Made by a program: the position numbers and the translations under genes. Below are positions 34,545 through 45,921 of a stretch of DNA of 64,000 bases, in pieces. This DNA is from Burkholderiaceae bacterium (GTDB lineage Bacteria > Pseudomonadota > Gammaproteobacteria > Burkholderiales > Burkholderiaceae_E), in contig JAOSJU010000001.1 in the NCBI GenBank assembly GCA_027493945.1, positions 2,724,484 through 2,788,483 of the forward strand, given 5' to 3'. Numbering within the stretch: the stretch's first letter is position 1; every line of letters begins with the position of its first letter. The notes beneath the pieces are model-generated. The model ran no database searches and had not been told where the DNA came from. It worked only from the letters and a program-made list of their open reading frames with translations.

Positions 34545-35391
34545 TCAGGGCAGCTGCGCAACGGCTTCCATCGCGAGGAAGCCTTCGTGATCGTGGGCCC
34601 ACAGCCGCACCTGGCGATCGCCGTCGGGGCGCCCGCAAACCGTGAAGCGGTGGATGTCGAAGAGCGGACGCACCGCCCTGAACTCGAAGCGGCGCACGCG
34701 CGCCCGCGGCATCTCGCGCCGCAGCAGGTCGAGCAGCAGCGTCGCGATCAGGGGCCCGTGCACGACCAGGCCGGGATAGCCCTCGACTTCGGTGACGTAG
34801 CTGCGGTCGTAGTGAATCCGGTGCCCGTTGAAGGTGAGCGCCGAGTAGCGAAAGAGCAGCACCGGGTCGGGCGCGATCTCGCGCGAGAAGGCCGCATCGG
34901 CGGGCGCCGGGCGCGGCTCGGCGGCCGGCGCTCCCGGCGCGGGGTAGTCGCGGTAGACGATGTCGTGCTCTTCGGAGATCGCCAGCCCGCGCGCGTCGGC
35001 GATTTCGTGGCGCACGTTCACGAAGACCAGCGAGCCGCTGCGCCCCGACTTGCCGCGAACGTCGGCGATGCGCGATTCGCGCGTGATTTCGTCGCCCACG
35101 CGCAGCGCGTGATGGAACTCGAGCCGCCCGCCGGCCCACATGCGCCGCGGCAGCGGCACCGGCGGCAGGAAGCCGCCGCGCCCCGGCGTGTCCGTCGGGG
35201 CCGATCTCGCTCTGGCGCGCGAGCGGCGTGAAATACAGCCAGTGCCACAGCGGCGGCAGGTCGGTGCCGGGCAGCGGCTCGGGGTCGTCGCGGTCGAGCG
35301 TGGCCGACAGCGCGGCCACCGGTGTGGCCGTGACGAGGTCGGCGCGCCGCTCGGTGCGGCCGATCCATTCCTCGAGGTGCTGGATGTCCAT
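34545..35391 (-). CDS. MaoC-like hydratase, probable itaconyl-CoA hydratase, frameshifted
   Basis: A double-hotdog hydratase of the mesaconyl-CoA hydratase group. The ATG at 35391 opens MDIQHLEEWIGRTERRADL; the C-terminal hotdog contains the catalytic Asp/His region FNGHRIHYDRSYVTEVEGYP and LVVHGPLIATLLLDLL. In the pathway this enzyme (Ich, RipB) converts itaconyl-CoA to citramalyl-CoA. The frame breaks at about 35187, between SEIGPDGH and PGRGGFLPPVPLP, where one extra base is present; the repaired protein has 281 residues, the family length. It is the first gene of the minus-strand operon, divergent from the LysR gene. Confidence 0.87.
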
Positions 35392-35493
35392 GGCGGGTCT
35401 CGGGTCGCGCCTCGACGCGAAAGCCCGAGCTTGCGCGAAACCGTGGTTGCCGACAATTCGGAATTCCGCAAGCCCGCCTTCGGGCGCGCCTAA

Positions 35494-37669
<2,176 letters not shown>

Positions 37670-37698
37670 TAGCGTAAACGGGTGGCGGGAAGCCTTAC

Positions 37699-38248
37699 GT
37701 GAAGACCGGCTGGGTCGGACGGATCGGAGGAGGGCCTCGTCGCCCTCCTCATTTCGTCGATGACGCTGATCACCTTCATGCAGGTGGTCGCGCGCTACGT
37801 CTTCAACTACAGCTTCGTCTGGGCTCTCGAGCTCACCACCTTCCTGTTCGGCGGCCTGATCTTCATCGGCATCTCGTACGGCGTGCGCGTCGGCGCGCAC
37901 ATCGGCGTCGACGTGCTGGTGAAGTCGCTGAAGCCGGGCACCGCCCGGGCGGTGACCGTGGTCGCCACGTTGCTGTGCATGGTCTACGCCGCGATCGTCT
38001 TCGTCGGCGGGTGGATCTACGTCGGCAAGATCCACGACATCGGCATCCTCGCACAGGACCTGCCGATTCCGGCATGGGTGCCGCGGGCGGTGCTGCCGCT
38101 GGGCTTCGCGCTGCTGTTCTTCCGCTTCGGCCAGGTGCTGGTGCGCACGCTCAGGGGCAAGCAGACGGCGCTGCTGGCCGACGAGGCCGAGGACGCCCTG
38201 AAGCTGCGCGCCGATGACTCCGGCAACGCACCGCGGGAGCGCGAATGA
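37699..38248 (+). CDS. dctQ: TRAP transporter small permease DctQ, with frameshift
   Basis: The small four-helix subunit of the TRAP importer. A GTG start at 37699 gives MKTGWVGRIEEGLVALLISS after removing one extra G at 37726-37727; the frame then runs SMTLITFMQVVARYVFNYSF with the family motif VVARYVFN and ELTTFLFGGLIFIG. The repaired protein has 182 residues. It overlaps the DctM start by 4 bp (ATGA). The indel is probably an error. Confidence 0.88.
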
Positions 38249-39522
38249 CGACCGCGGCGCTGTTCGTGATGCTGTTCGTGTTCATGTTCATGGGCATGCC
38301 GGTGGCGGTCGCGCTCGGGCTGTCCTCGCTGCTCACGATCCCGGTGTTCGGCCACGACTCGCTCGCGTCGCTGGCGCTCAAGCTCTACGAGACCTCCGAG
38401 CACTTCACGCTGCTGGCGATCCCGTTCTTCATCCTCGGCGGCGTGTTCATGACCACCGGCGGCGTGGCCAGGCGGATGATCCGCTTCGCGATCGCCTGCG
38501 TGGGCCATTTCCACGGTGGCCTCGCGATGGCTTCGGTGCTGGCCTGCATGCTGTTCGCCGCGGTGTCGGGTTCCTCGCCGGCCACTGTGGTCGCGGTCGG
38601 CTCGATCGTGATCGCCGGCATGGTGCGCGCCGGCTATCCGCAGTCGTTCGCCGCCGGCGTGGTCTGCAACGCCGGCACGCTCGGCATCCTTATACCGCCG
38701 TCGATCGTGCTGGTCGTCTACGGCGCCGCCACCGAAACCTCGGTGGGCAAGCTGTTCATGGCGGGCATCGTGCCCGGCCTCCTGCTGGGCCTGCTGCTTA
38801 TGCTGGCGATCTACGTTCTCGCGCGCATCCGCAAGCTGCCACGCCAGCCCAGCCCCACGCTGCGCGAGATCGTCGACTCGGGGCGCGACTCGCTGTGGGG
38901 CCTGCTGCTGGTCGTGATCATTCTCGGCGGCATCTACGGCGGCGTGTTCACGCCCACCGAGGCGGCCGCGGTTTCCGGCGGTCTATGCGTTCGTGGTCGC
39001 GATATTCGTCTATCGCGACATCGGCTGGCGCCAGTGCCCGCGATGCTCGTCGACGCGTCGAAGATCACGGTGATGCTGATGTTCATCATCGCCAACGCGC
39101 TGCTGTTCGCGCACGTGCTCACCACCGAGCGCATTCCGCAGATCATCGCCGAGCACATCGTGGCCTGGGGCATGCCGGCCTGGGGATTCCTGGTCGTGGT
39201 GAACATCCTGCTGCTGGTGGCAGGCATGTTCATGGAGCCCACCGGCATCATCCTCATCATGGCGCCGATCCTGTTCCCGATCGCCACCCAGCTCGGCATC
39301 GACCCGGTGCACCTGGGCATCATCATGGTGGTGAACCCGGAAATCGGCATGGTCACGCCGCCGATCGGCCTGAACCTGTTCGTCACCGTCGGCATCACGA
39401 ACATGACGATCGGCGAGGTGGTCCGCGCGGCGTTGCCGTGGCTGTCGATCCTGCTCGCGTTCCTGGTGGTCGTCACCTACGTGCCGCAGATCTCGCTGTT
39501 CCTCCCGAACCTGCTGCAATAG
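38245..39522 (+). CDS. dctM: TRAP transporter large permease DctM, locally scrambled
   Basis: The 425-residue channel subunit with about 12 membrane segments. Family motifs include SGSSPATVVAVGSI, GILIPPSIVLVVYG and NPEIGMVTPPIGLNLF. The frame looks intact, but between about 38977 and 39043 the residues (GGLCVRGRDIRLSRHR) do not fit; an extra G at 38977-38978 and a missing base near 39042 cancel each other. The repaired stretch reads AVSAVYAFVVAIFVYRD then IGWRQCPRMLVDASK, a normal membrane segment. It ends the dctP-dctQ-dctM operon. Confidence 0.92.
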   Translation: MTTAALFVMLFVFMFMGMPVAVALGLSSLLTIPVFGHDSLASLALKLYETSEHFTLLAIPFFILGGVFMTTGGVARRMIRFAIACVGHFHGGLAMASVLACMLFAAVSGSSPATVVAVGSIVIAGMVRAGYPQSFAAGVVCNAGTLGILIPPSIVLVVYGAATETSVGKLFMAGIVPGLLLGLLLMLAIYVLARIRKLPRQPSPTLREIVDSGRDSLWGLLLVVIILGGIYGGVFTPTEAAAVSGGLCVRGRDIRLSRHRLAPVPAMLVDASKITVMLMFIIANALLFAHVLTTERIPQIIAEHIVAWGMPAWGFLVVVNILLLVAGMFMEPTGIILIMAPILFPIATQLGIDPVHLGIIMVVNPEIGMVTPPIGLNLFVTVGITNMTIGEVVRAALPWLSILLAFLVVVTYVPQISLFLPNLLQ

Positions 39523-39534
39523 GCTGAACGGGGC

Positions 39535-40743
39535 TCAATCCGCGGGAGCGGGGTGCACGATCGCGGCGCGGCGCGCCCGCAGCGCGGCGACGATCATCAG
39601 CAGCGTGCAGCCGACGAGCACGGCCACCAGGCCGGTCCAGCCGCCCGCACTCCAGGCCTTGCCCGCCGCCGTTCCGATGACGCTCGCGCCGAGGTAATAG
39701 CCGAACAGGTACAGGGCGGCCGCGAGCGCCGGGCGCTCGGGCGCGCGCCGCGATACCCAGCCGCTGGCCAGTGCATGGGCGGCGAAGAAGCCGAAGGTGC
39801 TCACCGCGACGCCGGCCACGATCGCGGCCAGCGGCGCAGCAAGGGTGACGAGCAGGCCCGCGGCCAGCAGCGCGAGCATGACCCACAGCACGTTGCGCCG
39901 GCCGTGGCGATCGGCCAGTCGCCCGGCCAGGGCCGAGGCGGCGCTGCCCAGCAGGTAGAGCAGGTAGACCGCACCGATGGCCGACTGCCCCAGCCGGTAG
40001 GGCGCGTCGAGCAGCCGGTACGCCAGGTAGTTGTACAGCGCGATGAAGGTGCCCATCAGCAGGAAGCCGATCAGGAACAACCAGGGCAGTCCGGGGTCCG
40101 CCCACATCGCGCGGGCATCGCGCAGGATGCGCCCGAGCGCCACGTCGTGCGCGCGGAAATGGCGCGAGGCCGGCAGGCGGCGCCAGAACAGCACCGCGGC
40201 CACCACCCCGAGGGCACCCAGAAGGCCCAGCGCGAGGCGCCAGGATTGCCCCTCGGTGACCATCGCCGCCAGGAAGCGCCCGCTCATTCCGCCCAGCGCG
40301 TTGCCGCCGATGTACAGGCCCATCGCGCGGCCCTGGGCGGCCGGGGCGATCTCCTCGGCCAGATAGGCCATCGCGGCGGCCGGCAGTCCGGCGATCGCGA
40401 CGCCGAGCAGCGCGCGCAGCACCAGCAGTTGCGCGAAGTCGGCCACGAAGGCGGAAGCCGTGCAGACGACGGCTGACGCGGCAAGCGAAAGCTTCATCAG
40501 GCGTTCGCGCCCGAAGCGGTCGGACAGCACGCTGGCTGGAATCAGCGACAGCGCCAGGCCCGCGGTGCCCGCCGAGACGGCCAGGCTGGCCGCCGCCGGA
40601 TCGAGCGAGAACTCCGCCGACAGCAGCGGCAACAACGGCTGCGTGCCGTAGAGCATCGCGAAGCTCGCGAAGCCGCCGAAGAACATCGCGACGTTGACGT
40701 GCCGAAAGGAGGGCGAGCCTGCGTCGAGGCGTTGGTTCGGCAT
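39535..40743 (-). CDS. MFS transporter, YnfM-like exporter
   Basis: This intact 402-residue protein has 12 hydrophobic segments and the MFS loop motif SDRFGRERLMKLSL (about residues 73-86), with a second copy in the other half (ADRHGRRNVLWVML). Its closest general type is the YnfM/arabinose-efflux group of drug or metabolite exporters. It is convergent with dctM (12-bp gap). Whether it belongs with the itaconate genes, for instance as an exporter of a pathway acid, is open. Next upstream is the tRNA-Pro gene. Confidence 0.85.
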   Translation of the reverse strand: MPNQRLDAGSPSFRHVNVAMFFGGFASFAMLYGTQPLLPLLSAEFSLDPAAASLAVSAGTAGLALSLIPASVLSDRFGRERLMKLSLAASAVVCTASAFVADFAQLLVLRALLGVAIAGLPAAAMAYLAEEIAPAAQGRAMGLYIGGNALGGMSGRFLAAMVTEGQSWRLALGLLGALGVVAAVLFWRRLPASRHFRAHDVALGRILRDARAMWADPGLPWLFLIGFLLMGTFIALYNYLAYRLLDAPYRLGQSAIGAVYLLYLLGSAASALAGRLADRHGRRNVLWVMLALLAAGLLVTLAAPLAAIVAGVAVSTFGFFAAHALASGWVSRRAPERPALAAALYLFGYYLGASVIGTAAGKAWSAGGWTGLVAVLVGCTLLMIVAALRARRAAIVHPAPAD

Positions 40744-40818
40744 GGTCGCGGGGCTCGGGAGGGTGCGCGGAGGGTGCTGGAGGTACCCGGGTATGCCTGT
40801 GACCGCTGCGCCGAAAGC

Positions 40819-40895
40819 TGGTCGGGGTGAGAGGATTCGAACCTCCGGCCTCTACGTCCCGAACGTAGCGCTCTACCAGGCTAAGCTACACCCCG
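40819..40895 (-). tRNA. tRNA-Pro (CGG)
   Basis: Read on the minus strand, a full 77-nt cloverleaf: acceptor CGGGGTG/CACCCCG, D arm GCTTAGCCTGGTAGAGC, anticodon stem CTACG/CGTAG with loop TTCGGGA (anticodon CGG), T arm GGAGG-TTCGAAT-CCTCT, discriminator A and an encoded CCA (40821-40819). It lies next to ispB, as in many betaproteobacteria. Its 3' end faces the catabolic block. Confidence 0.96.
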
Positions 40896-40995
40896 AATTG
40901 CGCGCCTCCGGAACGGAAGCGGCTGATGCGCTGATGCGACCCGATCTGGACGATGCCCCGGCCGGGTCGGGATTGCCGGGAATCGTGAGCGCGGC

Positions 40996-41980
40996 CTAGC
41001 GGTCGCGCTCGATCGAGTAAGTCGTTAAGTATAGCAGGGCGTCGCGGTGCGCGGAAGCCGATCCGGCGGGCAGCAGCGTGTCGAGGGTGGCTCGCGCGGC
41101 GGCGGCCTCGGTGGCGGCGCGCTCGCGCGTGTAGTCGAGCGCGCCGGTGCGGTGGATCGCCGCCATGATCGCGTCGAAGTCAGCCGTGGAGCCCTGCTCC
41201 ACCGCGTGGCGCACCAGCGCGCGCTCGGTCTCGTCGCCGCGCAGCATCACGTGGATCAGCGGCAGCGTCGGCTTGCCTTCGCGCAGGTCGTCGCCGACGT
41301 TCTTGCCGATGTCGCCGGTGACGCCCGAGTAGTCGAGCACGTCGTCGATCAGCTGGAACGCGGTTCCGAGGCGGCGGCCGTATTCCGCGGCGGCCGTCTC
41401 GACCTCGGGCGTGGCGCTGCACAGGATCGCGCCCAGCCGCGCCGCGGCCTCGAACAGCCGCGCGGTCTTGTAGCGGATCACCTGCATGTAGCGCGCCTCG
41501 TCGGTGTCGGGGTCGTTGCAGTTGATCAACTGCAGCACCTCGCCTTCGGCGATCGTGTTGGTGGCATCGGCGAGCACGCCCATCACCCGCATGTCGTCGA
41601 CCTCGACCATCATCTGGAAGGCGCGCGAGTACAGGAAGTCGCCCACCAGCACCGAGGCGGGGTTGCCGAACGCTGCATTCGCGGTCTCGCGGCCCCGGCG
41701 CAGTTCTGACTCGTCGACCACGTCGTCGTGCAGCAGCGTCGCGGTGTGGATGAACTCGATCACCGCGGCCAGAAGATAGTGGTTACTTGCTCCCTTGTAA
41801 CCCAGCGCCCGCGCGAAGAGCAGCAGCAGCAGCGGACGCATCCGCTTGCCGCCGGCGCCGATGATGTAGTCGGCGATGCTGTTGATCAGCACCACCTCCG
41901 AGCCGAGACGCTGGCGGATCACGCGGTCGGTTTCGGCGAGGTCCGAAGCCGGGGATCGGGAAGAGTTCGGAGGGTTTCAT
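40996..41980 (-). CDS. ispB: Octaprenyl diphosphate synthase IspB, with frameshift
   Basis: IspB makes the long isoprenoid side chain of ubiquinone. The start at 41980 reads MKPSELFPIPGF; one extra base at 41943-41944 must be removed to reach DLAETDRVIRQRLGSEVVLI. The two Asp-rich motifs are intact: LLHDDVVDESELRRG (first) and LIDDVLDYSGVTGDIGKN (second). Chain-length region and C-terminus (TYSIERDR) are normal; the repaired protein has 327 residues. It is divergent from rplU-rpmA-obgE, the classic arrangement. The indel is probably a sequence error because the gene is essential. Confidence 0.92.
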
Positions 41981-42002
41981 GGGGCGCAGGTATGCAGCCG
42001 CG

Positions 42003-42008
42003 ATTATA
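42003..42008 (-). promoter_or_regulatory. Possible -10 box of ispB
   Basis: A consensus TATAAT on the minus strand (plus-strand ATTATA at 42003-42008) lies 22 bp upstream of the ispB start. No good -35 box is seen at the right distance, and the region overlaps the rplU promoter. The short distance to the start codon would imply a very short leader. Confidence 0.35.
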
Positions 42009-42025
42009 GTCGGGCGCGCCGCGCT

Positions 42026-42054
42026 TTGACGGAGGCGTTCCGATGAAGGATAAT
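42026..42054 (+). promoter_or_regulatory. Sigma-70 promoter for rplU-rpmA
   Basis: TTGACG (42026-42031) and GATAAT (42049-42054) with a 17-bp spacer form a near-consensus promoter 56 bp before rplU, as expected for a strongly expressed ribosomal protein operon. Confidence 0.7.
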
Positions 42055-42110
42055 CCGAGGTTTTCCGTTCTCGGGACGAGCGTTCTCAGGACACATTTCG
42101 AGAGGTTCCC

Positions 42111-42491
42111 ATGTACGCGGTCATAAAAACCGGCGGCAAGCAGTATCGGGTTGCGGCCGGCGAAAAGATCAAGGTAGAACAGATGCCGGCGGACATCGGA
42201 GCTGAAATCACGATCGACCAGGTACTGGCGGTCGGCGCGGGCGACCAGCTTTCGGTCGGCGCGCCGCTGGTGTCCGGGGCGACGGTTTCGGCGACGGTGC
42301 TCTCCCACGGGCGGCACGACAAGGTCCGCATCTTCAAGATGCGCCGCCGCAAGCACTATCGCAAGCAGCAGGGCCATCGCCAGAACTTCACCGAGTTGTT
42401 CGTGAGCCGCATCGCATCGGCGATCGGCGAGGCGACGGCCGAGGTACCGGCGATCACGCGCCCGGCAGCCGAGGCCGGCGCCGAAGCTTAA
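42111..42491 (+). CDS. rplU: 50S ribosomal protein L21
   Basis: L21 binds 23S rRNA in the large subunit. The protein starts [20 protein letters not shown], the family signature, and contains [20 protein letters not shown]. At 126 residues it is longer than the usual 103 because of an Ala/Glu-rich C-terminal tail ([20 protein letters not shown]), a feature seen in several betaproteobacteria. It is 12 bp before rpmA. Confidence 0.97.
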   Translation: MYAVIKTGGKQYRVAAGEKIKVEQMPADIGAEITIDQVLAVGAGDQLSVGAPLVSGATVSATVLSHGRHDKVRIFKMRRRKHYRKQQGHRQNFTELFVSRIASAIGEATAEVPAITRPAAEAGAEA

Positions 42492-42503
42492 GGAGTCAGC
42501 AAC

Positions 42504-42764
42504 ATGGCACAGAAGAAGGGCGGCGGCTCGACGCGCAACGGCCGCGATTCGCAACCGAAGATGCTCGGCGTCAAGGCCTACGGCGGCGAGACCGTCAGCG
42601 CCGGCTCGATCATCGTGCGGCAGCGTGGCACGCAGTTCCACCCCGGCGTGAACGTCGGCGTGGGCAAGGATCACACGTTGTTCGCGCTGGTCGACGGCCG
42701 GGTGAAGTTCGCGGTCAAGGGCCCGCGCAACCGCAATACCATCAGTATCGACCCGCTGCAGTGA
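42504..42764 (+). CDS. rpmA: 50S ribosomal protein L27
   Basis: L27 lies near the peptidyl-transferase centre. The intact 86-residue protein starts [20 protein letters not shown] and contains [19 protein letters not shown]. The N-terminus begins directly with AQKKGG, without the cleaved leader found in Firmicutes. A strong ribosome site (AAGGAG) lies before the ATG, and an intrinsic terminator follows the gene. Confidence 0.98.
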   Translation: MAQKKGGGSTRNGRDSQPKMLGVKAYGGETVSAGSIIVRQRGTQFHPGVNVGVGKDHTLFALVDGRVKFAVKGPRNRNTISIDPLQ

Positions 42765-42786
42765 CGCGGTCCGCGGCGTCGCAGGA

Positions 42787-42811
42787 AGCCCCGCCGCGCG
42801 GGGCTTTTTTT
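42787..42811 (+). terminator. Intrinsic terminator between rpmA and obgE
   Basis: A perfect 8-bp stem AGCCCCGC/GCGGGGCT with a 3-nt loop is followed by seven T (42805-42811). It stands 22 bp after the rpmA stop and 37 bp before the obgE start. Confidence 0.9.
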
Positions 42812-42847
42812 GTCTGCGCATGCAGCGGCCGATCGCAGGACACCACG

Positions 42848-43991
42848 ATGAAGTTCATCGACGAGGCGGCCATCGAGGTCACCGCCGGCAACGGCGGCAA
42901 CGGCGTTGCGTCGTTTCGCCGCGAGAAGTTCATTCCCGGGGGGCGGCCCCGACGGTGGCGACGGCGGTCGCGGCGGCAGCATCCGGGCGGTGGCCGACCG
43001 GAACATCAACACGCTGGTCGACTATCGCTACCAGCGCAAGTTCGTCGCGAAGAACGGCGAGCGCGGGCGCGGTTCCGACCAGTACGGCGCGGCGGCCGAG
43101 GACATCGTGCTGCGGGTGCCGGTGGGCACGCAGGTCCACGACGAAGACACCGGCGAGTTGCTCGCCGACCTCACGGGCCACGAGCAGGAGGCGCTGCTCG
43201 CCCGGGGCGGCGACGGCGGGCTGGGCAACATCCACTTCAAGTCGAGCACCAACCGCGCGCCGCGCCAGTGCACGCCGGGCAAGGAGGGCGAGCATCGCCG
43301 CCTGCGGTTCGAGCTGAAGGTGCTGGCCGATGTCGGCCTGCTCGGCCTGCCCAACGCAGGCAAGTCGACCTTCATCGCGGCAGTGAGCAACGCGCGCCCG
43401 AAAATTGCCGACTATCCGTTCACCACGCTGCATCCGAACCTCGGCGTGGTGCGGGTCGGGGTCGGCAAGAGCTTCGTGGTCGCCGACATTCCCGGCCTGA
43501 TCGAGGGGGCGGCCGAGGGTGCCGGGCTCGGACACCAGTTCCTGCGCCACCTGCAGCGCACGCGGCTGCTGCTGCACCTGGTCGACCTGACGCCGTTCGA
43601 CCCCGACGCCGATCCGGTGCGCGACGCGCGCGCGATCGTGCGCGAACTGCGCAAGTACGATCCGGGGTTGGCCGAAAAGCCGCGCTGGCTGGTGTTGAAC
43701 AAGATCGACATGATCCCCGCCGAAGAGCGCGAGGCCCGCGTCGCCGACTTCGTCAAGCGCTATCGTGGCCGCGGCCGGCACGCGGTGCCGGTCGAGCGGG
43801 TGTTCGCGATCTCGGCGCTCACCCGCGAGGGCTGCGAGCCGCTGTGCCGGGCGGTCAACGATTATCTCGAGTCGATCCGGCCGCCCGAACCGGACGCGAT
43901 CGACGTGCGCTTCGAGGGCGCGCCCGATACGGTGACGGCCGCGGAGCAGGGCGCGGGCGGCGGCGATGGCGGGGGGGCCGCGCATGGCTGA
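42848..43991 (+). CDS. obgE: GTPase ObgE, with frameshift
   Basis: ObgE is an essential GTPase involved in 50S ribosome maturation and stress signalling. The start [19 protein letters not shown] opens the glycine-rich Obg domain. An extra G in the run 42938-42943 breaks the frame within [16 protein letters not shown]. Later motifs are intact: G1 [11 protein letters not shown]3 [10 protein letters not shown]4 NKID, and the short acidic/glycine-rich tail. The repaired protein has 380 residues. It overlaps proB by 8 bp. The indel sits in a six-G run and is probably an error. Confidence 0.93.
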
Positions 43992-45150
43992 GCGCACCGC
44001 AGCCCCTCTCGCGGAAGTCCCCGCTTCGGGCGCGGTAGCGCCCTTGCGCGACGGTCGTCGCATCGTCGTGAAGGTGGGTTCGAGCCTGGTCACGAACGAG
44101 GGGCGGGGCCTGGACGAGCAGGCGATCTCGCAATGGGGCGCGCAGATCGCCGAATTGCGCGCACTCGGCAAGGAAGTCGTGATGGTCTCGTCGGGCGCGG
44201 TTGCCGAGGGCATGAAGCGGCTCGGCTGGGCCCGGCGACCCAGCGCGATGCACGAACTGCAGGCTGCGGCAGCAGTGGGTCAGATGGGCCTGGCGCAGGT
44301 CTACGAGACCTGTTTTCGTGCGCACGGGCTGGGCACCGCGCAGGTTCTGCTCACGCACGAAGACCTGGCCGACCGCAAGCGCTACCTGAACGCGCGCTCG
44401 ACGCTGCTCGCGCTGCTCGCGCTCGGCGTGGTGCCGATCATCAACGAGAACGACACCGTGGTCACCGACGAGATCAAGTTCGGCGACAACGACACGCTGG
44501 GCGCGCTGGTGGCCAACCTGATCGATGCCGACGCGCTGGTGATCCTCACCGACCAGAGCGGACTGTTCACCGCCGACCCGCGGCGCGACCCGCAGGCGCG
44601 GCTGCTCGAGCGCGTGGTGGCCGGCGATCCCGCGCTCGAGGCGATGGCCGGCGGCGCGGGCTCGTCGATCGGCCGCGGCGGCATGATCACCAAGGTGCTC
44701 GCGGCCAGGCGCGCCGCGAGTAGCGGCGCGCACACGGTGGTGGCTTCCGGCCGCGAGGCGCAGGTGCTGGTGCGCCTGGCCCGCGGCGAGTCGATCGGCA
44801 CGCAATTCATCGCGCAGACGCCGCGGATGGCCGCGCGCAAGCAGTGGCTCGCCGATCACCTGCAGTTGCGTGGCTCGGTGCGGCTCGACGCCGGCGCCGC
44901 GCGCGCACTGGTCGCCGGCGGGCGCAGCCTGCTGCCGATCGGCGTGACCGAGGTCAGCGGCGACTTCGAGCGCGGCGAGGCGGTCGCGATCCGCGACCCC
45001 GAAGGGCGCGAAATCGCCCGCGGGCTGATCAATTACTCGAGCTCCGAGACGCGTCTGATCATGCGGCGCCCCTCGTCCGAGATCGAGTCCATCCTCGGCT
45101 TCATCGAAGAACCCGAACTCGTGCATCGGGACAATCTGGTCTTGCGCTAG
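43984..45150 (+). CDS. proB: Glutamate 5-kinase ProB with PUA domain
   Basis: ProB phosphorylates glutamate in the first step of proline synthesis. The 388-residue protein has the amino-acid kinase fold ([46 protein letters not shown]) and a C-terminal PUA domain (about 290-370). An upstream in-frame ATG at 43966 would add six residues; 43984 is preferred because of spacing to obgE. The last codons (DNLVLR-stop) form the left half of a perfect 34-bp palindrome and the stop codon lies at its centre, where the 94-bp repeat array begins. Confidence 0.95.
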   Translation: MAERTAAPLAEVPASGAVAPLRDGRRIVVKVGSSLVTNEGRGLDEQAISQWGAQIAELRALGKEVVMVSSGAVAEGMKRLGWARRPSAMHELQAAAAVGQMGLAQVYETCFRAHGLGTAQVLLTHEDLADRKRYLNARSTLLALLALGVVPIINENDTVVTDEIKFGDNDTLGALVANLIDADALVILTDQSGLFTADPRRDPQARLLERVVAGDPALEAMAGGAGSSIGRGGMITKVLAARRAASSGAHTVVASGREAQVLVRLARGESIGTQFIAQTPRMAARKQWLADHLQLRGSVRLDAGAARALVAGGRSLLPIGVTEVSGDFERGEAVAIRDPEGREIARGLINYSSSETRLIMRRPSSEIESILGFIEEPELVHRDNLVLR

Positions 45151-45165
45151 CGCAAGACCAGATTG
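45132..45165. repeat. 34-bp perfect palindrome spanning the proB stop
   Basis: The left half is the 3' end of proB (CAATCTGGTCTTGCGCT); the right half is its exact complement and begins the 94-bp repeat. Transcribed, it would form a 17-bp hairpin with practically no loop. Confidence 0.9.
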
Positions 45166-45566
45166 CGGCGAAGGCTAACCTGCCGCGCAGCGGCAGGTTA
45201 AGCCCGCGAAGCGGGCGGCCGAAGCCACAATCGCACAGCGCTAGCGCAAGACCAGATTGCGGCGAAGGCTAACCTGCCGCGCAGCGGCAGGTTAAGCCTG
45301 CGAAGCGGGCGGCCGAAGCCACAATCGCACAGCGCTAGCGCAAGACCAGATTGCGGCGAAGGCTAACCTGCCGCGCAGCGGCAGGTTAAGCCTGCGAAGC
45401 GGGCGGCCGAAGCCACAATCGCACAGCGCTAGCGCAAGACCAGATTGCGGCGAAGGCTAACCTGCCGCGCAGCGGCAGGTTAAGCCCGCGAAGCGGGCGG
45501 CCGAAGCCACAATCGCACAGCGCTAGCGCAAGACCAGATTGCGGCGAAGGCTAACCTGCCGCGCAG
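45147..45566. repeat. 94-bp tandem repeat array, 4.5 copies
   Basis: Units begin CTAGCGCAAGACCAGATT at 45147, 45241, 45335, 45429 and 45523, an exact 94-bp period; the fifth copy stops after 44 bp. Units differ only at one seen site (AAGCCCGCG in units 1 and 4, AAGCCTGCG in 2 and 3). Each contains a perfect 11-bp-stem hairpin (in unit 1, 45176-45200) and a 6-bp-stem one (45202-45216 in unit 1). It fills the gap between convergent proB and the next minus-strand gene. No array-associated gene is near and no spacers exist, so this is not CRISPR. Confidence 0.92.
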
Positions 45567-45784
45567 CCGGCGCCGCCGTGCTCGAATCCCTGCACGAGCT
45601 CCTCGGCCTCGTCGACCGGCACCACGCGGCGGTTCTCGCAGAAGAACCTCAGGCCGCTACGATTCTGCGTGTACAGCCGTCTGGCCGCCGCGAGTGCGGC
45701 CGAGGGATCGAGAATCGTGGTCAGCGAAAACACTTCGGTGCCCGGCTCGTCGGCGTCGGGAACCTGTGCCTGCATCGTCTCCAT
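45551..45784 (-). CDS. Small protein of unknown function, 3' end inside the repeat
   Basis: A 77-residue protein starting METMQAQVPDADEPGTEVFS, with RLYTQNRSGLRFFCENRRVV and an acidic end VDEAEELVQGFEHGG. I do not recognise a family. Its last residues (GCAAG) and its stop codon TAG (45551-45553) come from the partial fifth repeat copy, so the native C-terminus may have been replaced when the array formed. No membrane segment or signal peptide is seen. Third-position GC fits real coding. Confidence 0.5.
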   Translation of the reverse strand: METMQAQVPDADEPGTEVFSLTTILDPSAALAAARRLYTQNRSGLRFFCENRRVVPVDEAEELVQGFEHGGAGCAAG

Positions 45785-45921
45785 GGCCCGTCTCCTGTCG
45801 GATCGACGCAACCAGACTAGGCGGGCGGTGCGTCGGGCACAGGCGCCCGCCGCGCAGACGCCGCCTGTCACGGGACGAACGTCGGTTTCGGGCCGCAGGA
45901 TGTTGCGTGCGAGCCACGGGG

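Noticed and set aside
45147..45566. CRISPR array
   Set aside because: Units follow each other without unique spacers, are 94 bp long, and no cas gene is nearby.
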